From assembly GCF_003097615.1 (NCBI RefSeq), contig NZ_QCZG01000001.1, positions 124,001 to 188,000 on the forward strand: a stretch of DNA of 64,000 nt, given 5' to 3'. The position numbers and the translations under genes are program-made. Positions 13,120 to 21,139 of the stretch are shown piece by piece. This stretch comes from Pueribacillus theae. Lineage in GTDB: Bacteria; Bacillota; Bacilli; Bacillales; UBA6769. Numbering within the stretch: the first letter of the stretch is position 1; each line of letters opens with the position of its first letter. The notes beneath the pieces were generated by a model. That model searched no databases and was not told the origin of the DNA. It saw nothing but the letters and a program-made list of their open reading frames with translations.

Positions 13120-13556
13120 ATACATAGAGTGAAATGTGAAGGGGTTGTTCAGAAAGTCATTGAAAAATGATTTTCTGCTGCAGCCTCCTTATTTTTATGT
13201 AAAGCTCATAAAAAACAATCGTCCCTTCTAATGGAATGAAGTTACCACACAACACTCCAGAAAGGACGATTGTTTATGAGTGATGCTCCGAAGATTGCTA
13301 ATCATGAATAACACACAACTAACACTTCCTGGATTCAAATCATTCATCCATCTTTTTCATGCGATCCCCATGAAATTCATTGATCGTACGAAAATCAAGT
13401 TTTTGCATCGCTGCCAACCACATTGCAGGCGCCTTGAATGTGAGGAAAAAGCAACTTGTATTTTTGAGGCTTTAAATACGAATTGCTGTAGTTAAATGAG
13501 GGAGCCAGAACTTTGGAGATTAGCCTTTCCCCATGTTTGTGGGTGGGTTTGACATG
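13120..13556. mobile_element. Degenerate region, probable remnant of a mobile element
   Basis: Several structures crowd here. A hairpin pairs CAGAAAGTCATT (13150-13161) with AATGATTTTCTG (13166-13177). A long inverted repeat pairs CTCATA with three extra A and AACAATCGTCC (13205-13224) against GGACGATTGTTTATGAG (13264-13280). A short frame follows at 13304-13495 (MNNTQLTLPGF, then PMKFIDRTKIKFLHR), which may be a truncated transposase start. The family is not recognised and no intact transposase or second terminus is seen. Confidence 0.35.
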
Positions 13557-13790
13557 TTACACGATACTTGACTTCTGGGCATTCGTGTCATTTACATCGG
13601 AGTCATTTACAAAATTCAGTGGCAAATTTACAAGGGAAAAGTCGCCGTTTTCTTCTCCTAAACCATAGTTTTGTTTAAACGTCAAAAAGGTGTCTACACG
13701 CGGAGAAGGCGCCAAATTCATCGATGAATTCCTATCCATTGCGTTCACTTTGATTCCAAACACGTTTACGACTAAAGGTCCAAAAAACAT
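13557..13790 (-). CDS. GerPA/GerPF-like spore coat or germination protein (copy 1)
   Basis: This 77-residue protein begins MFFGPLVVNVFGIKVNAMD and ends with the DSDVNDTNAQ pattern that resembles the GerPA/GerPF family (PF10676 type). Those small proteins lie in the spore coat and help germinants pass through it. It is second in a two-gene minus-strand operon: its GGGAGGG site lies within the three-base gap after, and the end of, copy 2. Assignment rests on my recollection of the family pattern. Confidence 0.65.
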   Translation of the reverse strand: MFFGPLVVNVFGIKVNAMDRNSSMNLAPSPRVDTFLTFKQNYGLGEENGDFSLVNLPLNFVNDSDVNDTNAQKSSIV

Positions 13791-13793
13791 TTG

Positions 13794-14042
13794 TTATCCC
13801 TCCCTCTTTTTAGGTAAGACGTTAAAGGAGGCTGGAGAATCCACTTGATCTCGGTCATCAATAAAGCTTTGGGGGCTTACAAAATCACTTCTATCCCCAA
13901 AATTTTGTCCGAACCCTTGCGTTTTCTTATCTGAGTTATGCCAATCAGCTAATAAGTTTTGGCCTACATTGACGGCAGAAGCGTTTTCGAAAGAATTGAT
14001 CTTCAAAATAAATATATTGATATTGATCGATGCCCCTTTCAT
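13794..14042 (-). CDS. GerPA/GerPF-like spore coat or germination protein (copy 2)
   Basis: This 82-residue protein (MKGASININIFILKINSFE, then SAVNVGQNLLADWHNSDKK) resembles the GerPA/GerPF family by size, the N-terminal short hydrophobic strand, and the D-rich C-terminal DDRDQVDSP. The start has a strong AAAGGAGGGAGGGG site. It is the first gene of the minus-strand pair and diverges from the Hsp20 gene across 14043-14426. Expression late in sporulation is inferred from the family. Confidence 0.6.
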   Translation of the reverse strand: MKGASININIFILKINSFENASAVNVGQNLLADWHNSDKKTQGFGQNFGDRSDFVSPQSFIDDRDQVDSPASFNVLPKKREG

Positions 14043-14426
14043 TTAGAGCCCCTCCCTCCTTTTAGTGAATATATTACAGAGCCGCATCACTTATGTGGTA
14101 AAAAAGAAACTTTAAGCAAAAGCGCAAATAATCGGTGTAATGAATGGCTAACCGTGTAAATACATATATATTTAACTCAACCTTTGCTTAATTTGTGATG
14201 TGAAGGTCAAATATAAGAAGTTTGCAATCAGTAAAAGATGCACGAATGGTGCACTAGAAAGTTAATTTTTTTCCAGGTTTTTTAGGATTCAACCTTTCAC
14301 CCCGAGTTTCACACGCTCGGTATGCTTAACCTCCGTTCGATGAAGCCTCCTTTTGAACATAGAATAGATGTGTAACTAAATCGATTCCTGTCTAGGTGAA
14401 AAGACATATGTTGGAGGTAAAAGGTA
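14043..14426. promoter_or_regulatory. Divergent intergenic region of the coat cluster
   Basis: No gene is seen. CATAGAATA at 14358-14366 fits the sigma-K -10 pattern CATANNNTA, but no AC-type -35 was found at the right spacing. A short inverted repeat, CCGAG (14302-14306) and CTCGG (14316-14320), lies upstream of it. The Hsp20 ribosome binding site GGAGG is at 14413-14417. Confidence 0.35.
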
Positions 14427-14933
14427 ATGGACATGGAGAAGATAAAACAGTGGATGGAAATGGCACAAAAATACCAAAGCGGGAACTTTTGGGATACTAT
14501 TTTTGACCAACATTCGGGTCAAACCCAGCAAAATACGGGTTCAACCCAACAAAATCCAGGTACTTCGGAGCAAAATAATCATGGTTATACAAGGGAATCA
14601 CATACGAGCAGTACCCCAACTGAATTCCCTTTGGTAGACATTTTTGTAACAGATACAGAAGTAATAGTCATCATTGAATTGCCTGGACTCAGGAAAGAAG
14701 ATGTTCAATTATCCCTTTCCGGAAATAAATTGCTTGTTAAAGGAAGAAGTAAAATACCAGTCGTTTCAGGATCTTCTATTCTAAATGAGCGAAAATATGG
14801 AGAGTTTGAAAGGCTCATTGAGCTGCCGGAACCTACTGAAAGTAAAGATGTGCAAGCCAGATTTGATTGCGGCCTTCTGTTTGTTACATATATCAGGAAA
14901 TATACCGAACATGAAAATATTTCTATTCTATAA
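14427..14933 (+). CDS. Hsp20/alpha-crystallin family protein, probable spore coat protein (CotP/CotM-like)
   Basis: The 168-residue protein has an N-terminal segment rich in Gln, Asn, Ser and Thr (residues 30-65, with QQNTGSTQQNPG repeats). An alpha-crystallin domain follows (about 67-160), including ELPGLRKEDVQLSLSGNKLLVKG. Small heat-shock proteins of this kind hold unfolded proteins; in Bacillus some, such as CotM and CotP, are coat components. The neighbouring GerP-like genes favour a coat role here. Its stop overlaps the 3' end of the converging gene at 14928 by six bases. Confidence 0.8.
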   Translation: MDMEKIKQWMEMAQKYQSGNFWDTIFDQHSGQTQQNTGSTQQNPGTSEQNNHGYTRESHTSSTPTEFPLVDIFVTDTEVIVIIELPGLRKEDVQLSLSGNKLLVKGRSKIPVVSGSSILNERKYGEFERLIELPEPTESKDVQARFDCGLLFVTYIRKYTEHENISIL

Positions 14934-15155
14934 AAGCATATTTTTTATTGCATTCGTATCCATGACATCTGAATCCTCTACAATAGAAACGGATTTGATG
15001 CGTATGACTCCATCGGCACTTTGTTCACCAAATCCTTCATTTCGATGATTGACTACATGACTTCCAACCATGCGGGCTCTGCCTATGTTAATGGAGCAAG
15101 ATCCATCTATTGTTTGAATTTGTAAATCATGCAACCCAATTGTCCTTGCCCTCAT
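14928..15155 (-). CDS. GerPA/GerPF-like spore coat or germination protein (copy 3)
   Basis: The 75-residue protein starts MRARTIGLHDLQIQTIDGSC, continues SINIGRARMVGSHVVNHRNE, and ends in DSDVMDTNAIKN, the same C-terminal pattern as the copy at 13557 (DSDVNDTNAQKS). The frame is open further upstream, but that part is antisense to the GerPC-like gene. The ATG at 15155 has an AAGGAG site nine bases away, so I chose it. It converges on the Hsp20 gene and diverges from the GerPC-like gene. Confidence 0.65.
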   Translation of the reverse strand: MRARTIGLHDLQIQTIDGSCSINIGRARMVGSHVVNHRNEGFGEQSADGVIRIKSVSIVEDSDVMDTNAIKNMLL

Positions 15156-15216
15156 CTGCAACAGCTCCTTTCGCAAATTTTTGGACAAAATTCTTTTCAA
15201 AAAAGGTGTGAAATGA

Positions 15217-16059
15217 ATGATGCCTATAAAAGGATTATTCGACCGGAATGAAAATAATGATGATGAAATAAATAAACTAACAAAAAGAGTGAAGGCACTT
15301 GAATTAAAAACAAATACATTGGATGTACATATGAAGCGTTTTGTGAAATTGGAAAACAAGTGGCAATCAGAAGCTTTTTCATCTACATATAACAAAAATA
15401 AACAAAAGGAATCTCCTCGGGAACCTGAGAAGAAAGAAACTTTAAAACGAGAAGCGCTTTCTGCCATTCAACAGCGCCTTTATTTGCAGCTATCTGAGTA
15501 TTTTTCACGGAAATTAAGCCCTATCCGGAAGGAAATAGACAGCTTGAAGGATAGAATATCTGTTATGGAAAAAAATTTTTCAGTAGTGAAAGATCTCATG
15601 GAAGAAAACCTGCAGCAGACTAACGAACTAAAAGGTGAAATACAAAGGATGAAAATAAATTTAACCACAGAAAGGGAAGAAAAACCAGTAGTCATTCGGG
15701 AATTAAAAATAGATAAAATCTTGTTGGATAAATACGAGCAAAACAATAATTTTGGTTGTTTGGGAATCAAGGATATTAGCGGGCAATTAAATATAGGAGC
15801 GACTTACGGAAATAGTGCCATTCCAGCCGGGATTGCTGAAGAGTTGATAGGTGATTTGGAAAACTTGGAGAAAGAAACTGAAAATGAAACGGTGGACGCT
15901 GAGGATGAATCTAGTTATGAACTCAATAGTGATTCTGGCAATGAATCGAATAATGAATCCAGTAATGATGGTCACGGTGAAGGACACAGCGCCTATTTCG
16001 AAAACGAGCAACAAAGAGACGACGACACTGGTGGTTTTACAGATGTGCCCATTGAATGA
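15217..16059 (+). CDS. GerPC-like coiled-coil spore protein with long acidic tail
   Basis: The 280 residues fall into three parts. An N-terminal half is strongly predicted coiled coil (about residues 15-60 and 85-150). A core at about 157-200 reads VIRELKIDKILLDKY, then GIKDISGQLNIGATYG, which resembles the conserved C-terminal strand region of GerPC. A tail of about 65 residues is rich in Glu, Asp, Asn and Ser (EDESSYELNSDSGNESNNES). GerPC is part of the GerP coat permeability proteins, usually near 200 residues, so this one is long. The start has a weak site (AAAAAAGGTGTG). Confidence 0.65.
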   Translation: MMPIKGLFDRNENNDDEINKLTKRVKALELKTNTLDVHMKRFVKLENKWQSEAFSSTYNKNKQKESPREPEKKETLKREALSAIQQRLYLQLSEYFSRKLSPIRKEIDSLKDRISVMEKNFSVVKDLMEENLQQTNELKGEIQRMKINLTTEREEKPVVIRELKIDKILLDKYEQNNNFGCLGIKDISGQLNIGATYGNSAIPAGIAEELIGDLENLEKETENETVDAEDESSYELNSDSGNESNNESSNDGHGEGHSAYFENEQQRDDDTGGFTDVPIE

Positions 16060-16124
16060 CTAAAAAAAGATTTTTTAAAAAAGGAGTTGAATTAGATTGT
16101 AGAATCCTTTTACTATAGAATTGA

Positions 16125-16736
16125 ATGGGGGAATCAAAGATTACTACACTATTTCTAGTTAGACATGGGGAAACGGATTGGAATGCGAGCGGAAGGCTCC
16201 AAGGAAAAACAGACATCCCTTTAAATAAAATAGGCATGAAACAAGCGGAAGAATGCAGGGAATTCTTAAAAAGAAGAAATTGGGATGTGATGATAACAAG
16301 CCCGTTGAAAAGGGCAAAACAAACAGCCGAAATTATAAACCAAGCTTTACATCTTCCCTTGATTGAGATGAATGACTTTTCGGAAAGAGATTTTGGCGAT
16401 GCAGAAGGCATGTCGCTAGAAGAAATCCGTTCAGCATTTCCAGATCGAAAGTACCCAAATAAAGAGGATGGGCTTTCGTTTCGAAAACGAATCATGGCTG
16501 GTTTGAATAAAATCAACCAACAATACGGTGGTTATGAAGTATTGCTTGTCACACACGGGGCAGTGATTAATTCATTGTTTGCTTTTTTATCAAACGGAGA
16601 AATGGGCCGGGAGAAATTAAAATTGTCGAATGCTTCGATAAGCCATATTCATTTTCACGAAGAGCGATGGAAAATAAAAGAATTTAATCAAATTACCCAT
16701 CTTTCGGTGTACAATGAAAACAAGAATGTAAAATAA
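16125..16736 (+). CDS. Histidine phosphatase family protein (phosphoglycerate mutase-like)
   Basis: The catalytic RHGETDWN motif lies at residues 13-20, with the second His in VTHGAVINSL near residue 141, and Arg and Glu partners in SPLKRAKQTAE and SERDFGDAEG. This is the cofactor-independent-of-metal, histidine-phosphorylated superfamily. The substrate cannot be told from sequence. ATG 16125 has no ribosome binding site in front. The best site, GGGGGA, lies within codons 2-4 and is positioned for an ATT codon at 16140, where family members usually begin. Confidence 0.85.
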   Translation: MGESKITTLFLVRHGETDWNASGRLQGKTDIPLNKIGMKQAEECREFLKRRNWDVMITSPLKRAKQTAEIINQALHLPLIEMNDFSERDFGDAEGMSLEEIRSAFPDRKYPNKEDGLSFRKRIMAGLNKINQQYGGYEVLLVTHGAVINSLFAFLSNGEMGREKLKLSNASISHIHFHEERWKIKEFNQITHLSVYNENKNVK

Positions 16737-16750
16737 CTTATATATGATAG

Positions 16751-16896
16751 GAACAAAAGATTTTAATAGCAGTCTTTTGAGTCTGGATATCTAAACGAAG
16801 AGAAGTTTTAACTTGCAGTCGCTCGGATGGTTTCGAAGTTCCTTGAATGCATCCTTGCCAAACTTGAACCAACTGTAAGTTAAAATTCTTTTGTTC
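16751..16896. repeat. MITE-like repeat, copy 1 (reverse orientation)
   Basis: Terminal inverted repeats are GAACAAAAGATTTTAA (16751-16766) and its complement TTAAAATTCTTTTGTTC (16880-16896, one extra T). The interior is homologous, on the opposite strand, to 37365-37553, sharing an exact 24-base block and an exact 17-base block. No target duplication is obvious. It separates the phosphatase and MoxR genes and has no coding frame. Confidence 0.75.
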
Positions 16897-16935
16897 AACT
16901 TGTTGATTCCAACTTTTTCCAGAAAGGACTATTCC

Positions 16936-17835
16936 ATGAATCAGATTGAAAATCGATCGAAGTTAGAAGTACTATTGGAGGAAACGAAAGAAGGCCTTAA
17001 ATCGCAGCATTATCTTGCCGATGATCGGACGGCCACAACCGTATCATTAGCTTTCTCTTTGAAAAAACCAATTTTAATTGAAGGGCCGGCTGGCGTAGGG
17101 AAGACAGAACTCGCAAAAGCGATTAGCTTGTGGAAAGGCCTGCCGCTTATTCGATTGCAATGTTATGAAGGACTTGATGAAGCAAAAGCATTATATGAAT
17201 GGGATTATCGGAAGCAACTTCTTTCTCTCCAAGCAAGCAAGGATGATTCACAATCAGTGAAGCACCTTTTTTCAGAAGAATTTTTACTGGAAAGACCTCT
17301 GTTAGCTGCTATTCGGACGAACGAGCAAGCTGTTCTTCTTATTGATGAAATTGACAAAGCAGAGCCTGAGTTTGAAAGTATGCTGTTGGAGTTATTAAGT
17401 GATTTCCAAGTGACGATTCCCGAGCTTGGAACTGTGAAGGCGATTCAGCGGCCGATCGTTATTTTAACCTCTAACCAGATGCGGCATTTATCGGAAGCTC
17501 TTCGTCGCAGGTGCTTGTATTTATACATTGATTATCCTAGCCCTGAGAGGGAAGCCGCCATTATACATGAGCGTGTCCCGGCTCTAAAGGACGAATTGGT
17601 TGACGAAGCTGCAATGGCTCTTTCAAAGCTTCGCAATATGGATCTCAGGAAAGCCCCGAGTGTTGCGGAAGCAGTCGACTGGGCGGAATCCTTGCTGGCG
17701 ATGGGCATTGAAACGCTTGATGTGGACATTGTTGTGCAAACACTAAACGTGCTGATTAAGGATCACAAAGATATCGAACGAGCCAAACAAAATCTTTCAA
17801 GGCTAGTAGAAGGTAAGAAGAAAAATGAGAGGTAA
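16936..17835 (+). CDS. MoxR-family AAA+ ATPase (CoxD-like)
   Basis: The 299-residue protein has the Walker A motif GPAGVGKT at residues 50-57, Walker B LLIDEID at about 134-140, and the Sensor 1 region ILTSNQ. MoxR ATPases act as chaperones that work with VWA-domain proteins in metal insertion or complex assembly. The next gene is such a VWA protein and overlaps it by 11 bases. The open frame reaches back to 16891, but ATG 16936 has an AGAAAGGA site and fits better. The client protein is not in the window. Confidence 0.88.
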   Translation: MNQIENRSKLEVLLEETKEGLKSQHYLADDRTATTVSLAFSLKKPILIEGPAGVGKTELAKAISLWKGLPLIRLQCYEGLDEAKALYEWDYRKQLLSLQASKDDSQSVKHLFSEEFLLERPLLAAIRTNEQAVLLIDEIDKAEPEFESMLLELLSDFQVTIPELGTVKAIQRPIVILTSNQMRHLSEALRRRCLYLYIDYPSPEREAAIIHERVPALKDELVDEAAMALSKLRNMDLRKAPSVAEAVDWAESLLAMGIETLDVDIVVQTLNVLIKDHKDIERAKQNLSRLVEGKKKNER

Positions 17836-19228
17836 GCTCGTTGACCTTTGCAGTTCATTAAGGCTTTCCGGAGTCCCAGTATCGATACCGGAATCACTGG
17901 AGGCTGCTTCAGTCGTCACCGATTTAGAGAAGGGGAATGTCGAGGATAGAGAAACGATCCGTTTGTTTCTGCAAGCCACCATGTTAAAAGATGAAAAAAA
18001 AGCCTCTCTATTCAATGAACAATTTGAACGCTGGTGGATGCGTTGGTATGGGGCTAGTAAATCAGGCTACACACTTCCCGATATTTTACAATCTCTCGAG
18101 AAATCGATTTTAAAAGGCGATAAGGAAGAAATTGAACAGCTTTTTAATATGGCGATCGATCGTTTTAAAAGCTCGGCGGGAGAGGGGGGATCCGGTATTT
18201 CACCGGATAAAGAACATGGTGCTGAAGGAATTGGGCATCAAAGCAATCCCCTTAAACGCTTCACTGATAGGCGGGCGCTTTATTATGATCTTAGAAAACT
18301 TCTGAATTTTGAAGAGCTTTCTCATAAGATTGCTCAAGATGCTGACATGAGCTTGTGGCATCAGCAAAATGCCAAAGATTCATTGAATCAGGCAGAGGCC
18401 TTTTTGCGAAAAACTGTTTTTAATTCAGGATATAGCTCAGGGGATCGCAATGTCTGGAGAATCCGCACTAGAATACAGGAAAAACGTGAGGATGTTTCCG
18501 ATCTCTCGATATCTAAAGCTACATTTACACAATTTAAAAAAATGCAGGAGATCGTGCCGGATATTGTAAGAAAGCTATCCTATCGAAAAAAATATAAAGA
18601 TCATGATCAAAAAGGAATCTTGCAGTTAAGAAAAACGATGAGAAGCTCGCTTTCCAATGGTGGCGTCCCTATCGATGTCATTTTCAAAAGAAAAACGCCT
18701 AAAAAAGAGCGAATCGCGATTCTCTGTGACTTATCGGGGTCTGTAGAAATATTTAGCCAATTTGCCCTTCAATTGGCGAATTGTTTTAGCAGTCAATTTG
18801 CCGGGGTAAAATGTTATGGGTTTATCAGTGATATCGATGATATTACGCGGTTTGTATCAAGGGAAGATTTCCCGCATTCCATGAAAGGACTTTATTCAGA
18901 AAGCAACCTTGTCTTGGGTTCTGGCAACAGTGATTATGGACAGGTTTTCGGTCAATTTGTAGAGAAACACCTGCCGGAACTTGCGAGAAGCTCTTCCGTA
19001 TTAATTTTAGGTGATGCAAGAAACAATGGACGTGATCCGGGATTGGACGCTTTTAAAGCGATTCGAAACTGGGTGAAAAAAGTATATTGGTTAAACCCTG
19101 AACCAACGTCATCTTGGGGAAGTGGAGATAGCGTGATGTCCCAATACGCTGAGCTTTGTGATTCTGCCCATTACATTGAAAGCGTAAATGACCTTGCTAA
19201 GTTTTTGGTAAGTTTACGTGGGAATTAA
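17825..19228 (+). CDS. VWA domain-containing protein (CoxE-like)
   Basis: The 467-residue protein has an N-terminal helical region (1-270) and a C-terminal von Willebrand A domain with the metal-ion-dependent adhesion site DLSGS at residues 302-306. The family matches CoxE, partner of the CoxD-type ATPase encoded just upstream. In carboxydotrophs the pair matures CO dehydrogenase, but no molybdenum hydroxylase gene is seen here. A role in some other complex is inferred. A short untranslated stretch, then convergent rqcH, follows. Confidence 0.85.
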   Translation: MRGKLVDLCSSLRLSGVPVSIPESLEAASVVTDLEKGNVEDRETIRLFLQATMLKDEKKASLFNEQFERWWMRWYGASKSGYTLPDILQSLEKSILKGDKEEIEQLFNMAIDRFKSSAGEGGSGISPDKEHGAEGIGHQSNPLKRFTDRRALYYDLRKLLNFEELSHKIAQDADMSLWHQQNAKDSLNQAEAFLRKTVFNSGYSSGDRNVWRIRTRIQEKREDVSDLSISKATFTQFKKMQEIVPDIVRKLSYRKKYKDHDQKGILQLRKTMRSSLSNGGVPIDVIFKRKTPKKERIAILCDLSGSVEIFSQFALQLANCFSSQFAGVKCYGFISDIDDITRFVSREDFPHSMKGLYSESNLVLGSGNSDYGQVFGQFVEKHLPELARSSSVLILGDARNNGRDPGLDAFKAIRNWVKKVYWLNPEPTSSWGSGDSVMSQYAELCDSAHYIESVNDLAKFLVSLRGN

Positions 19229-19331
19229 ATAACAGGATTTTAGCCCCCGGTAACCCAATGAACCCAACTAGAAGATAGTGAGTTATCGAGGAGCTTCGTC
19301 TAGGTATTCAATTACTTTTCGGATTTCAAGT

Positions 19332-21038
19332 TTAACCTTGCTGCCGCAGTTTAATAATCAAATCCTCATCAGGCGTGACATAAATCGTTTGCTGATGATC
19401 GTACGTTACATAGCCAGGCTTTGAACCGCTTGGCTTTTTTACATGTTTAATTTTTGTAAAATCGATGGGTACATTGCTTGAATGCTTTGCTTTGCTGAAA
19501 TATGCGGCTAAAATTGCTGCTTCATGTAGCGTTTGTTCTGTAAATTCCTCTCCACGAATTACAACGTGAGAACCTGGAATGTCTTTTGCATGGAGCCAAG
19601 TGTCGTTTTTTCTTGAAAGTTTCATTGTGAGAAATTCATTTTGTCTATTGTTTTTCCCAACAAGAATAGTGACGCCTTCACTTGATGCATAGGTTTCCGG
19701 CTGGGGTTTATCCGTTTTTTTCTTTTCTTTGCGGCGCTTTCTTTTGATATAGCCGCCATCCTCCAACTCTTCGCGTATTTCAATGACATCTTGAAGTGTC
19801 GCCGATTCCATTTGAAGGACAAGAAGTTCAAAATATGCTATTTCTTCCTTCGTTTTTTCCATTTGTTCTTTCACTGCAAGACGCGCATTTTTCGCTTTCG
19901 AATATTTTTTATAATAGGCTTGGGCATTTTCGGCAGGCGTTTTTAAAGGATCAAGTGAGATTTTTAGCTTTTCCCCCGGGTTGTAATAGTTTTCAACTTC
20001 AATTGCTTTATCTCCGCGTTGTATTTCATGCATATGTGCTGTCAGAAGCTCTCCGTACAATTGATACTGTTCAGCCTTTTCACTGTCTTTCAAAGTTTTT
20101 TCGAGTTTTTTTAATTTGTTTTTATTTTTCCTTACTTCATTGATAAGTAATTTTTCCAAATCATGTGCTTGCTGTTTAATGCGGTCCCTTTCGGCTTTAC
20201 CAAAGAAAAATCGGTCAAGAAGAGCGCTTGTTGATTCGAATGTTTTTCTTTCGCCTTCTAAATGTGTTAAATGAATAACAGAAAATGCTTCCCTTTCTTT
20301 CGTTTGTACCATTTCTGGTTCGTAATGATGTTCTTTAATAGACTCCATCATTTCTAAGAAACAGTTTGGCAGGCTTTCTTTGTTTATGAACCCGGTTCGA
20401 TGGATAATTTCTTTCGTAACAAGAGGGGAGAGCCCTTCAAAAATTGAGACTAACTGGCGATCCATTTTTCCGCTGTTAAAATCAACTTTTTTCAATAATG
20501 TTTCACGATCTGTATGTAGAGGGTTAAGTTTGTTTTGTTGCGGCGGTTCAATATATGGCTGGCCAGGCATAATGGTTCGATAGCTATTCACCGAGGGAGG
20601 CAAATGTTTAATGCTGTCTATGATTACTTTTTTTTCAGTGTCGACAAGGATGACATTGCTGTGCCTCCCCATAATCTCAACAATTAATGTCTTCTTTGTG
20701 GTGTCTCCAATTTCGTCTTTCGCTTCCACTTCGATATGAATGACACGATCAAGATCAATTTGTTTGATTTTCTTTATGATGCTGCCTTCTATATGTTTTC
20801 TCAACAGCATGCAAAACATTGGCGGATGCTTCGGATTATCGAAGCGCTCCTTTGTTAAATGGATTCTTGAAAAGTTAGCGCTTGCTGATAGAAGCAGCTG
20901 GCGGTTCTTTCCGTTCGCCCGGATTGAAAGAATGATATCTGTGGAAAAAGGCTGGTGAACTTTGTTAATTCTGCCGTTTAAAATTTGTTCATTTAGTTCT
21001 TTCGTTATTGCGCGTGTCACAATCCCGTCAAATGCCAT
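19332..21038 (-). CDS. rqcH: RqcH, ribosome quality control NFACT protein
   Basis: RqcH (YloA) binds obstructed 50S subunits carrying peptidyl-tRNA and adds C-terminal alanine tails, marking the peptide for degradation. The 568 residues comprise NFACT-N (1-210, beginning MAFDGIVTRAITKEL), two HhH and coiled-coil segments (about 270-420), and NFACT-R (about 450-550, with WLHAKDIPGSHVVIRG). The frame stays open well upstream, but ATG 21038 has an AGAGGTGAAATT site and the expected N-terminus. It diverges from the Ca2+ pump gene. Confidence 0.93.
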   Translation of the reverse strand: MAFDGIVTRAITKELNEQILNGRINKVHQPFSTDIILSIRANGKNRQLLLSASANFSRIHLTKERFDNPKHPPMFCMLLRKHIEGSIIKKIKQIDLDRVIHIEVEAKDEIGDTTKKTLIVEIMGRHSNVILVDTEKKVIIDSIKHLPPSVNSYRTIMPGQPYIEPPQQNKLNPLHTDRETLLKKVDFNSGKMDRQLVSIFEGLSPLVTKEIIHRTGFINKESLPNCFLEMMESIKEHHYEPEMVQTKEREAFSVIHLTHLEGERKTFESTSALLDRFFFGKAERDRIKQQAHDLEKLLINEVRKNKNKLKKLEKTLKDSEKAEQYQLYGELLTAHMHEIQRGDKAIEVENYYNPGEKLKISLDPLKTPAENAQAYYKKYSKAKNARLAVKEQMEKTKEEIAYFELLVLQMESATLQDVIEIREELEDGGYIKRKRRKEKKKTDKPQPETYASSEGVTILVGKNNRQNEFLTMKLSRKNDTWLHAKDIPGSHVVIRGEEFTEQTLHEAAILAAYFSKAKHSSNVPIDFTKIKHVKKPSGSKPGYVTYDHQQTIYVTPDEDLIIKLRQQG

Positions 21039-21063
21039 AATTTCACCTCTTTTTGCTTCACTA

Positions 21064-21092
21064 AGTATAGCATGTTTTTTAGCTTGTCTGAA
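21064..21092 (-). promoter_or_regulatory. Predicted sigma-A promoter of rqcH
   Basis: On the minus strand, TTCAGA (21092-21087) is followed after 17 bases by TATACT (21069-21064), 26 bases before the rqcH start codon. Confidence 0.55.
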
Positions 21093-21139
21093 TATAAATT
21101 GATTAAGCCAACAGAGTGAAGGAATGATGAGGTGAAAAG

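Noticed and set aside
14302-14320. Inverted repeat near Hsp20 considered as a CIRCE heat-shock operator
   Set aside because: CIRCE has TTAGCACTC with a nine-base spacer. This repeat (CCGAG/CTCGG) does not match.
15156-15467. Upstream extension of the minus-strand GerP-like gene (copy 3)
   Set aside because: This part is antisense to the GerPC-like gene. ATG 15155 has a good ribosome binding site and the right protein length.
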